DNA of 64,000 bases from Euptelea pleiosperma (Eukaryota; Streptophyta; Magnoliopsida; Ranunculales; Eupteleaceae): the NCBI GenBank assembly GCA_035048495.1, contig CM068544.1, forward strand, positions 14,936,138-15,000,137, written 5' to 3'. The position numbers and the translations under genes were made by a program. This document shows positions 21,946 to 32,394 of this stretch, one piece after another; within the stretch, counting starts at the first letter, position 1; each line of letters opens with the position of its first letter. The notes below the pieces were generated by a model, which worked only from the letters and a program-made list of their open reading frames with translations, was not told the DNA's origin and did no database searches.

Positions 21946-23855
21946 TGAAAGTAGGAATTTTCCGCGTCGTTGGTTACGAAAACCCTAGAATCAACAAGAT
22001 TTGTAATTTATCCGAGATTTCTTATAAAATTCAGAGATTCTAGCATAGGGATTCGTGTCGGATGTCGATCCGCACTCGGGATTAGGGAACGTGCAGTAAA
22101 GAACATAAAATGACTCTTTTTTTTTTTTTTTTTTTTAAATGTTCTTTTTCAATTTTATAGAGACTTATTAAAACTAATAAAATAACGGATAAGAACTCAT
22201 TAAAATAATTCCAAGAAATGAACACAAACAAATCAACTTCATTAAATCAAATGTAATACATTCACTAATTTAATGCAAAAATTAATAGTCTAACTAAAAA
22301 GCATTGAGAGAGAGAAAGAGATTTTAGAGGGGTGTACTAATCTTGAGATAGAAGCTAGTGAAAGAAAATAGTTAAAACTAAGAAGATTTGTGGAGAAAAG
22401 GTGAAGGATCTCACCTTTATTGGAGGATTGATTGCAATGGTGACTGGTTCTTCCTCCTTCAACCAAGTGGAACGGCTAGGGCTAAGAGATAGTGGAAACG
22501 GTGGCTAGAGGGGCTGGTGAAGGCGAGATGAAAGCTTTTCTTGCTGACCGTTGTGTTGGTTGAAGGACGTGGTGGAGTTTGAAGATGACGGCTTGGGCTT
22601 TGCTGCCGGCTTCAATGGTGGCTGGCCGGTGGTTGTGCAGGGGTGAAGAACGACTGTGAGAGATGGCGCAAGAGATGTGGATGGCTTATGAGAAAAATGG
22701 GAAGGAGAAGATTTTTTTTTTTTTTTTTTGGAGGTGGAGAGTATGGAATTAGGGTAAAAACGTGGACGAGCCGGAGGAATTAGAATAAGGGGTTTTTATG
22801 TAGGGACCGTGGGTTTCTATTCTTGAAACCCATGGTTTCTAAAAAATTTAAAATGTTTCCCCCTCCTTTGGTAAGAACCGTGGGTTCCTATATTAGAAAC
22901 CCACAGTTTCTAAAAGTTCAAAAACTTCTCCTTCTCCTTTTGGAAAAACCAAAGATTCCCCCCCTTTTTAAAATCTTTCCCAAAAAAAAATTACTCTCAT
23001 TTCCTTTTTAGAAACTGTTTCCTATTTATGCCAGGCATATGGGTCCCACCGAGTGGCTGGGCCGTGGGTAATGGGTTCGCCCTTTGGCCCATGTGATAAA
23101 ATGGTGATGGCCACAAGATTCTAAGATAATGTGATGGATGATCAGGTGAATTTTCAATGATCGGATGGTAGAAGTGGGTGGCGATGATCAGGTGGATCAT
23201 CGGATGGTGGAGATGGGCCAAGGTAGGCTGTAGAATTGAGTGATCAAGGAATGAGAAAGGATCGGATGATTTGGATTGTGAGTAGAAAGAAAATGAAGAT
23301 CTAGAGAGAGGAGAGAGAAAATATTACAAAATAAAGAGAAAATGCTCGAAGAGGGTCTTGAACCCTGGTCTTTGACTTGGTCTTCTGCATGCTTCACCAA
23401 CTGAGCAAGCACTCGCCTTGTGTTGGTATATAAGCTTTAATATCCTTAGTCTCTTCTTTGAGGGCTTGTCTATCCTTCTCTTTTGGTCGTCCCTCGATTC
23501 TTTTGACTCGTTGGCTCTTCCCGTCTTTGGCCTATATCTTCTCATCTTCAGCTTGTTGGCTCTTGAGCTTTGATCCTAGGTTCTGAAAGTTGATTGTGGG
23601 CCCGTGTTCCATCAAAATTGCCCGATTATTGCTCCTACGATAAAAAAAATCGCGTAATGAGAATGACTTCGCATGTGGATCAAATAAATGCGTATGAATG
23701 CATGCGAATATACCGTTTTAACCAGAAAATTGTGTTCTACGGAATGAGAGAAGCTCTGACGTAGAAATATTGATAAAAAATGCAGTTTTACGTAGAAGAG
23801 TGTGACAATGCTAGGAGGATAATTGCTTAAAATAAGCACTTTTGAGCGAATATTA
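21946..23855 (-). repeat. Athila 5' LTR
   Basis: Near-identical to 10633-12546. In element sense it begins TAATATTCGC where the other copies begin TGATATTC, a G-to-A change in the terminal dinucleotide. It includes the same tRNA-like segment (A-box 23397-23408, B-box 23354-23364) and the GTGGGTTTC hairpins (22808-22910). Confidence 0.9.
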
Positions 23856-24266
23856 GGAACCCGTGCAAGTTAAATGCGTGCGGCTTCTAATGTATGAAGT
23901 TTGTATAGACTTAACAAATCAAGCGAAAAAAATCGATTATGTGCGTCTGTTTACACAAATGTTGGTGGATGTTGCGCCTAATTCAGTTCATCGCGTTGCA
24001 TTATATAAAATTATACCGCATTTTGGACTGCCATGTGTACTCGAATATTTTTATACGATCTAGATATACATATAATGTATTATATATTTATTGATATATT
24101 AATATTATTTTATTATATAAAATAATATTATTATATTTTATATTATATTATTATAATATATATAATATATTATGTTATTGTGTTATATATAATATAATAT
24201 AATATATTATATTATATTATTATATTAACAATATATTATATAATATATTGTTATATTATAATAATA
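23856..24266. other. Host sequence turning into a TA-rich tract
   Basis: No gene seen. After the Athila duplication comes about 200 bp of unique sequence, then from 24060 almost pure A/T repeats (TATAATAT words). The tract resumes at 29022 on the far side of the Helitron. Confidence 0.7.
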
Positions 24267-24270
24267 CTAG

Positions 24271-24299
24271 TGGGTGGCCCGTGCCCACGGCACTCCCGG
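24271..24299 (-). other. Helitron 3' terminal hairpin
   Basis: Stem GTGCC/GGCAC with loop GTG on the - strand, followed by GGGCCACCCACTAG, the presumed termination signal for rolling-circle transfer. Confidence 0.7.
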
Positions 24300-25619
24300 C
24301 CAAAGTATTTGCCAAAATCGGGTGGTGTGAGTGGCTAAGATCCATCGTCCAATTGGGGGATAAAATTTGTGCCCTTCTTTATTGAAGCCTATAAGAAGGG
24401 GCAAAATGGGGAGACAACCACTGTAATTAGTTCTTATTTCGAAGAACATGTCTCTTAAAGCCATACCCACGTCTTCTCCAAGATTCACTTGTGAACAAAT
24501 GGACCAAAAACCAACTTATTTTCACATTTCAAAGAAAATTGGAATTTATTTTATGTCCATTGTAGGTCAAATCAATGCGATTTTAAAATTTCAGCAAGTT
24601 TTATCATACCAACATGTTATTATCATTTAAGATGGCAAGTAAAAAAAATTTATCTTGAATCTAGCCCTTTCATTCTTGTTTTTCTAATCTTAGACAGCAA
24701 TATATTAAGCAATTCAAATAAAATTGTCCAATAAACAAAAACCATAAAACACACCCAAAACAATGAAATCTTAAGAAATTAGGTTGCAAGGCTTTTGTTT
24801 GACACTTTCAAGGCTACTAACCTTTCGGCTCCAGTTCCATGAAGGGGTAAAGGTTTTAATGCAAGAAGCAATGCAGAGATCAAATGGACAGGGGAGTGAA
24901 CAATATAGAAGCAGATGTGTAACGTATATTTTTCTATTTGACATTATTATACGATATTTTTTTCTTTTCATTTTTTATGAGATGTTACAGAGTCTACCTA
25001 AGGCATGCTAAACCCAGTGCGCCAAGGGAATCTGCGCTAAACGTTTGTCCTTTGTATGGTGTTCCCGAGAGTATTGGTTTTGTGTGATGATGGGTTTTGA
25101 TTCATTTGAGAATTTGAGAAGCATTGATAAGGTGTCTAAATTGGGCACCATTATAGTTTTTTGTGGTCTTTTTCCTGTGCTTTCTTCACTTAAAAAAAAT
25201 CATAAAAATGTGCCTTTTATAATTACTATTATGCAATCAAGAAGATGGTTTGGGACCAAATCTGTAAATTCTTAAAAGGTGATACCAAGAGTCAGATTAC
25301 TTGAAATTTATGATTGCAAACATCACTACCTTTGGATGTAAAATTATGAGTCAGGTTTCTAAAATTACTTTAAGTTAAAATAATGATGAGTAGATCCATT
25401 CCAAAACCTGCTACCATACCTTTAATACATGGTAATGGGAAACCATTAAAGCAGCTCCATTGCAAGAGCATGAAGCTTAATATCAATTCTTACCAAAACC
25501 AAAACTTCTATACTTGAATGTAAGCGCTCAAAAGTACTTTTTGAGCCATCTGAACCTATCTAAAAAAAAAATTTATGTAGAAAAATCTTTATACAATCCA
25601 TCAATGGCCCTATGTAGTC

Positions 25620-25870
25620 CTTTTTTTTGCCCATAAACTTCATGGATGTTTAGCCCACCCCTTGGTAGATACATCGAAATTCAGGTTGACTAGTTTTCTC
25701 TAACCATTAGATATCAACACTTGATGAGTGATTCTAGTGGTTGGCTTCTAATTCTTTAGTTACTAACCAAATGGCTAGAAATCATCAATCAAGCTATTTT
25801 TTGGTGTGTATATCCACCGAAGGGTGGGCTAAACATCCACGCGGTCAATGGGCCAAAAAAAATTGGTTAT
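25620..25870. repeat. Foldback repeat related to the GGATGTTTGG MITE family
   Basis: Left arm has ATGGATGTTTAGCCCACC, right arm GGTGGGCTAAACATCCAC in opposite orientation, with GTAGATACATC... and ...GTGTATATCCACC towards the centre. It resembles the MITE at 26386-26783 but is more diverged. Confidence 0.55.
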
Positions 25871-26125
25871 ATAGGGCCAATTTTTCTGCATAAAAAATAT
25901 TTCCTTTCGAGGAAATATATGATCATCTACCTATTTATTAGGCCCAACATTCATCCACAGACAAACAAATTCATGACCTATGTATGGTGAATACTCCAAA
26001 GTTCTAATTTATTTTGATCCAAACCATAGTAAGTTTTCATAGATCCAAGTCTAAACAAAAAGAAGGGATAGATTCACACATGAAATATCATATTAAAGTT
26101 TAACCAAGAGACTTACTCTATTACA

Positions 26126-26246
26126 TCATACAAACACCCCTACAAACAATGTGGCCATCAGGTCATCAAAGTAGGAATGGAAACGACGGAGGTCAATGTC
26201 CTGCCCGTAAACCATATCCAGATTCAAGTAAGGATTTCTTGTACTC
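26126..26246 (-). pseudogene. Exon-like fragment carried by the Helitron
   Basis: On - a good acceptor (CTATGTGCAG at 26247) is followed by an open frame of 39 codons containing NPYLNLDMVYGQDIDLRRF and SYFDDLMATLF, closed by TGA at 26126-26128. The composition is that of a real protein exon, unlike neighbouring frames. I do not recognise the family. Probably a captured terminal exon of a host gene. Confidence 0.4.
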
Positions 26247-26385
26247 CTGCACATAGGAAACTCTCTTTAGTCAAAACTAAGCGAAAACCACGCCTTGTCT
26301 ATTTGTTCATTTGAAGTAGATTCTATACTGACCCTCGGTCAAAATAAATCCCTTGTGATTCAATGTGTTAGGGAATTTGTATAAG

Positions 26386-26783
26386 GGTCGGGCTCCATTG
26401 ACAGCCATAAAATGATAGGATTTTGTATATGAAACAAATATGTGCCACATGGCACACTCTAAGAGGACTCTGATCGTATGGATGTTTGGCCAATCCCCAG
26501 GTGGACTTACAAACCAAAATTCAGCCTGATTAGTGATTTCTAGGCGTTGGATCTTTGTACCTCAAATACTGCTAGAATTCCCACAGTTGAGATCAACCCA
26601 TGAAAATAACTCCAATCCAATGTCTAGAAATCACTAATCAGGCTGAATTTTGGTTTGTGGGTCCACCTAGGGATTGGCCAAACATCCATATGGTCAGCAG
26701 GGTCCTCCAAGAGTGTGCCACATGTCATATATTGTGTCCTATACAGAATCCTGTCATTTTATGTCTGTCAATGGAGCCTGATG
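26386..26783. mobile_element. MULE-type foldback MITE nested in the Helitron
   Basis: About 400 bp with long inverted arms: GGGCTCCATTGACAGCC and CCTGATTAGTGATTTCTAG on the left, their complements on the right. It is the same family as 34474-34864, which has a clean 9-bp duplication. Here no clear duplication is visible. Confidence 0.7.
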
Positions 26784-28060
26784 CTATAAAACTTTTCTAT
26801 ATCAATACTTTCTAACAAACAAACCCTTTTTTCTGTAAAACTTTTTGTTGTTCACCATAAAGAGCCTAAAGGTCATAACTTGTAAAGTGAAATTTTTTGC
26901 AAAATCAATGACCAAAATTGCAAAATTAAATACCTCAAAATTCAAGTCTTAATTTCTAATGAGAAAGATAATAATAGAAAAGCAATACCTAGGGAAAAAA
27001 GTGAGTAGCGAATAAACACTGACCTTCCCCTTGCCATTGTTGTAATTCATGATGGGGATGTATTAATCGCATTCCTACATGTTTCTTACAGTGAGGGGGA
27101 AAACATTGTGACAAGAGGAAGGGACCATAAGGCCCTACTAAGAATGTGATTGTTGTTGGTTGGGGGCATGTAAATGTTGTTTGTGATGAATGTGCATTCG
27201 TCCTTGCAGGTCTAGAACTTTATAAGAAGCACCAGAATCATATTCCCCGCTAAAAAAATCTCTTTTATATTTCTTTCTCAAAACCAATTATCTAGAATTC
27301 GAGACATAACCCACAACGGCTGGTACCTGCAAGAATAAGCCTTTGTCAACCACATGATACCATTGTAAAGCATGGGGACAAAAAATGACCTTTAACAACA
27401 ATCCCAAAACACACAAAATCAGACCAAAACCCCTTAGAACAAGCCATTGTCAACCACATGATACAACTAAGGTACCCAAGTTCAAAATACCAAAACAATA
27501 TAGAACAAATAAATAATCAAACAAAAACACTAATCATGTCCATCAACAAATAATGGAGAGCAAGTTATAAAGTAAACGTTATGAAAATTCGTAGTTTGAA
27601 TAAGATTCGATGGAAAAAAGTACTGAGAAAAGAGATGGAAGAATTAATATGGATTTGACTTATGACCTTTTGGCCATCTATTGACTTTTGGTCATTGGTC
27701 CATGTCAGCTTCTCCTAACAGCGAAGGAGTTCTCGTCCACATGTCCGAATGCCATTGTTGCTGCAACAGAAGAAACACAAAATAATGAAAACAACCGATG
27801 GATGGGCCAAAAATCACCATATCTCCAATAAACCTCTCCAAAGCAAAATCTAACTACCCATGAAAACTATTGCATGGACTTGAACAAAGCATGAAACCCA
27901 AATTTTGATTAGAAAGAAAGAGTGATGATTTGACTTGTGCATAAACCATCTCATGCATGTATCACAGTCTTTGAAAAATTAAACCAAAAGAAAAGTTTAC
28001 ATATTCAATTGTTAACTGAGAATCAAAATGTGTATCTGGAAAATAAGCCTTCTTAGGTGG

Positions 28061-28142
28061 AGTAATAACATCTGAATCTGCAATATACTTCTCTTCAAGT
28101 TTAATTACAGGAGCTTTACCTCTATGAATGACTTTCAAGAAC
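28061..28142 (-). pseudogene. Possible dehydroascorbate reductase (GST family) exon fragment
   Basis: On -, acceptor CTGTATCTAG is followed by FLKVIHRGKAPVIKLEEKYI then ADSDVIT. This resembles the segment of plant DHAR around the FLK...GKVPV-K...DSDVI motif, part of the N-terminal thioredoxin-like domain that binds glutathione. After DSDVIT the similarity ends. The fragment lies inside the Helitron, so capture is the likely explanation. Similarity is judged from memory of the family pattern only. Confidence 0.5.
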
Positions 28143-29021
28143 CTAGATACAGAAAAACAAAAGATGAACACAAACAACAAAGAGTGAAAGGAAGTGAGAT
28201 CACACATGTAAAATTTTTTTGTTGATTACTATATAGAGCTCAACATACACCGACTCAATTAGATCTTCTCCTCCCCAAATTGAATCTTGAACATATGCCA
28301 AACTTCAAAACCATTGATGTCACAAAACACCGCCATTCCAAACTTGGAGTCAAATAAGTTCTAATCAACAAAATAGAGTCTAAACAACAAGAAACTAAAG
28401 AAAAGAAGACAAAAATTCAAATGTAGATCGAAAAAATGGTCCAAACATCAGCAAAATGTAAGAACAAAAGAAGGTGAAACAAACAAAAAAGAGAAAGATA
28501 AAACCTTAGAAGCAAAGAAAGATATCCTTATTGACCTCTTGAATGCTTTCCTTTTCTCTCATAAGACTGGGAGTTTCCTCTATTTTATGAGAGAAAGACA
28601 CACACAAACGATTGAGAAAGTGAGGGAGAGGTACCTAGTTCTAGGGTTTTCGTTGGAGAGGAGATCTTTAAACACTTGATCAGTACCAAAAACAGAGTTG
28701 ACATTCAAGAAATCGAACAAAATAAAGAAAAATAAACGAAAAAATAGAAAATCAACGGGTCTCTTAACCTTCTTCGCACACGATTTCTTCAGGCGGAGAA
28801 GGTTCGTTTGGGTTCTTCGGTTCCTCTGTTTTCTTCTCTCTTCAATTAGATGGTTTTTACAATCCCTTAAGTTCCCGTGTTCACATGTGGGGTAAGTGGG
28901 CCGAAAATTTGAGCGGCAAAAATGAGCCGAAAACAAATTGAAAAAAATAAAATCTTAACCATTGAAAAAAAATGAGCCGCTACTTATGTGGGGGGACAAC
29001 TGTCCTGTTTTGTTATATAGA

Positions 29022-29295
29022 TAATATATTATTATATTATATATAATATTATAATATAATGATATATATTATAATAAATATATTTTATAAAGTGTGATGT
29101 ACCGTGCGATTTACCATAAGTATGCCTTATAGTACATCAACGTGTGTTGTAAACTGCAATTTTGTGCGTCTTCCGATTATCAGGGGGTAGACGGAGTATT
29201 GTGATGCGCACTTAGGCGCGCATTTTGACCCCGATGTGCATCGTGAGTCACAACTGGTAGTGCAACTAAACACATATTTTTGGGCCATGGTGCGC
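29022..29295. other. Host sequence between Helitron and hAT element
   Basis: The first 70 bp continue the TA-rich tract. The rest is unique, moderately CpG-rich sequence without a frame. It ends in the hAT duplication TGGTGCGC (29288-29295). Confidence 0.6.
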
Positions 29296-29928
29296 TAGGG
29301 CTGTCAAAGGGCCGGGTCAGGGTAGGGCATTGCCTGACCCTAGCCCTACCCTCACTTCTAAAGGTGAGGCCCTAGTCCTTAGAGGGCCTGAACCGGCTAG
29401 GCCCTAGCCCTACCCTCAAGGGCCAGGGTCGGGTTAGTGTTGGACAAAGGCCTAGAAGAAAAGTATTAAAATATGAAAAAAATTAATAGAAAAAAGTGGA
29501 TGCTTAATAATGCACTTGGCTTGGTAACATGTTTCCTTGGTTTAATCTAAAGAGATTTTTCAATAAGTGATCATAATTTTGAAAATGAACCTTCTAGTCT
29601 CTTTAAAAACCTCGATAAAATAAATGATATATTATAAATATACACTAGAAAAAGTCATTTTGAAATGATTTTGAACCTTACATTTTTCAAAATAGGAACG
29701 ATTTTGGGCCAGTCATAATTTTGGACTGGTTCAATCTTTTGGAAATTGCCTGAAATTGTATCTTTTTTAGGATAATTGTAGTGGCCTACCTACGGAAACT
29801 GGGAGACCATGCCAACCAGTTTTTCCATTTTCTTTTGTATGTTTAGTTTTTCAAAAAGGGGTATGATTCCCTAGGTAGCTTGGAACTCTCATTAAAAGTT
29901 GGACACTTTAAGGGGCCAATGACAGGTG

Positions 29929-29967
<39 letters not shown>

Positions 29968-30270
29968 CAACTTAATTTAGTTTTGAATATACCATGCACT
30001 AAGTGTGCCATTTTCTAAAAAAAAAAGATGCACGGTTAGTGTTGTTTTATAGAATATAATTTTAAAAAATAAATAAAAGAGATGATTTGCTAAGAGCCGG
30101 GCCCCCTTGAGTGTGACCCTAGCTCGGCCCTTATTTAGAAGGGCCTTACATATTTGAGCCCGGCCCTAAGGGCTTGGAATTTATAAAAAAAACCCTCTTT
30201 TTAAGGCTTTCAAAGGGTAGGGTAGGGTAGGGTCGGGTCCCCTTATAAGAGGACCGTATTGACACCCCTA
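29296..30270. mobile_element. Non-autonomous hAT element, 975 bp
   Basis: Ends TAGGGCTGTCAA and, reverse-complemented, TAGGGGTGTCAA, flanked by a perfect 8-bp duplication TGGTGCGC at 29288-29295 and 30271-30278. Subterminal GGGTAGGG/GCCCTACCC blocks are also inverted. It holds a (TA)n run at 29931-29962. No transposase frame. Confidence 0.88.
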
Positions 30271-30419
30271 TGGTGCGCACATCAGCGCCAATGCACGCGC
30301 GTTCGAAAAAAACAAACATGATGCGTGAGATGCCTTGCGCAGGAGCGTGAGCGAGCGTCTATTGGTAAAGGGTGAGAGGCAAATATATAAAAAACATTGG
30401 GTGACATGTAAATTGCATC

Positions 30420-30761
30420 AATATGAGACACGTGGAACACTCTGAGAGGACGCTGACCGTATGGATATCTGGACAATCCCTTGTACCTACAAACCAAAAA
30501 TCAGCCTGGTTAGTGATTTCTAGGCGTTGGATTGGACTTATTTTAATGGATTGATCTCTACTGTGGGAATTTGAGCAGTATTTGAGGTACAAAGATCCAA
30601 GGGTTTGAAATAACTAATCAAGCTGATATTTGTTTTGTAGGTCTACCTAGGGATTGGCCAAATATCCATATGGTGAGAGTCCTCTAAGATTATGCCACGT
30701 GGCTTATATTGTGTCCTGTAACGGGAGCCGGTCAAAAAAGGCCGGTCCCTGGAGCTCGACC
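30420..30761. mobile_element. MULE-type MITE just upstream of PSRP2
   Basis: Same family as 34474-34864: CCTGGTTAGTGATTTCTAGG on the left arm, AATAACTAATCAAGCTGAT on the right, right end GGAGCTCGACC. The left end is truncated. The arms contain two perfect CACGTG G-boxes (30429-30434 and 30696-30701). Confidence 0.75.
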
Positions 30762-30783
30762 CTTTTATTTATTTGCTATATAG
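30696..30783 (+). promoter_or_regulatory. Likely PSRP2 core promoter region
   Basis: A TATATAG at 30777-30783 lies 122 bp before the ATG. The G-box CACGTG at 30696-30701, inside the MITE, is about 80 bp upstream of it. A pyrimidine-rich leader (CCTCCCCCTCTACTGC) follows. Start site not determinable by reading. Confidence 0.5.
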
Positions 30784-30904
30784 GACCCAACTGGATAACA
30801 TGAACTTCATATCTCATCCTCCCCCTCTACTGCAAAACCCCCCCTTCACTTATAGAATGCAAAACCCTAGAATTTCTCTTCTCTGAAACCCCAATTTTGT
30901 AGAA

Positions 30905-32363
30905 ATGGCTGCAATCTCTTCTTTGTTGTCTTCAAATCTTCTTCAACAACCCACAAAATCCTTCACAATCCAAGCACAAGCCTCAAAACCTTCACTTCGA
31001 CTTCCCAAACCAGCTTCTCTTCGAAATTCACATGGATTCACTGTTTTGCCTTTCTTCTTGAACCCTAAAGAAACCCAAATAGTCTATGCTGTTGCTGAAG
31101 AAGCCTCTGTATCGACCCAAGACCCGTCGTCTGAGTCGGCGAGGAGATTGTACGTCGGGAACATTCCGAGGACTGTCGACAACTCAGAACTTAAACAGAT
31201 TTTCGAAGAACACGGAGCCATCGAGAAAGCTGAGGTATCGACTTGTGCTCAATTTGATTTTTATTATTGTTTTGCTGTCGTGCATTTTTACTGTTTTGTT
31301 CGGTTTACAAGGGTTATGGGTTCGAATGGGTCTACTGTAGCTTTCTTGGGCAAATGAGAACAGATGACATTTGGGAAATTTAGTTCAGACTTTCTGATTG
31401 CATTTACTGTAGCTTTGCTTGTAGCCATGGTTTAAACTTTAAAGTTATTTGGATTTTGGTAGTCAAGAAGATGGGAAGGTTCTGTGCAAACTTCTTATAG
31501 AGTAGGCTAATTAGGATGAACTGGTAATCGGTAAACTGTGTTATCTGGATACTCCACAATGTGTCTGCTACCCATATCCAACAACCTAACTCTCTAGAAG
31601 AGCTAAAGATGATGCCATTACTGTCAGAAATCCGAACCATGTAGCGTCTGTAGCTGCCATTAGTAGAAATTAAGTGAAACAAAGGACTGATTATTACGTT
31701 GGTTTTGTTGACAGGTAATGTATGATAAGTACTCTGGAAGGAGCCGCCGTTTCGCGTTTGTTACTATGAAGACAGTTGAGGATGCAAATGCTGCTGTTGA
31801 GAAGCTGAATGGAACAGTAAGCTATACTTCTTTATTTGAATAAAAACTATAAAGTAAATTCTAGTTATGAAAAAAAATCAAGAATTTTGGTTCATGAAGA
31901 TCATCTTATAGTAGGGGACTAAGGAGTGGATCCATCTGCATTTCATGAATTCAATTACAGGAAATTGGAGGACGAGAAATCAAAGTAAATATAACGGAGA
32001 AACCTTTGCAGACTGCGGATTTGTCCATCCTCCAAGACGAGGAATCCAAATTTATTGACAGCCCTCACAAGGTCTATGTAGGTAATCTTGCAAAGGCAGT
32101 GACTTCCGATACACTCAGCAAGTTCTTCTCTGAGAAGGGAAAGGTTGTTAGTGCAAAAATATCACGGGTGCCAGGGACCTCAAAATCCAGTGGATTTGGA
32201 TTTGTTTCATTCTCTTCAGACGAGGATGTAGAAGCTGCCATTTCATCATTTAACAATACTGTAAGTTTTTCCCTGCTCTTACTTGGTTAACATGAAGCTT
32301 GAACTACTAGACATATATCAATATATATATGCATGCGCCCGTCCATGTATGTGTACAATTGTA

Positions 32364-32394
<31 letters not shown>

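Larger units (their letters stand above)
10633..23855 (-). mobile_element. Full-length Athila-type Ty3/gypsy retrotransposon, antisense
   Basis: Two near-identical LTRs of about 1.91 kb bound a 9.4-kb interior read on the - strand: leader, Gag, protease, reverse transcriptase, RNase H, integrase, then a 1.9-kb 3' region. Flanks AGAAC (10628-10632) and GGAAC (23856-23860) form a 5-bp duplication with one mismatch. Athila assignment rests on Pol text (protease motif LLDLGASVNLIP, integrase tail [13 protein letters not shown] and [10 protein letters not shown]) and on a PBS of the tRNA-Asp type. High LTR similarity by eye suggests a fairly recent insertion, but the reading frame has many stops and frame changes and the 5' LTR begins TA in place of TG. 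Confidence 0.9.
24267..29021 (-). mobile_element. Non-autonomous Helitron, antisense
   Basis: On - the element begins TCTATATAACAAAACAGG (from 29021) with an A before it, and ends ...GGGCCACCCACTAG (at 24267) followed by T. The 3' end has a hairpin GTGCC-GTG-GGCAC ending 14 bases before CTAG. TC start, CTAG end, subterminal hairpin and insertion between A and T with no target duplication are the Helitron hallmarks. Both flanks belong to one TA-rich tract. No Rep/helicase frame is visible over 4.76 kb. It contains MITE-like foldbacks and exon-like fragments on -, the usual sign of gene capture. Confidence 0.78.
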
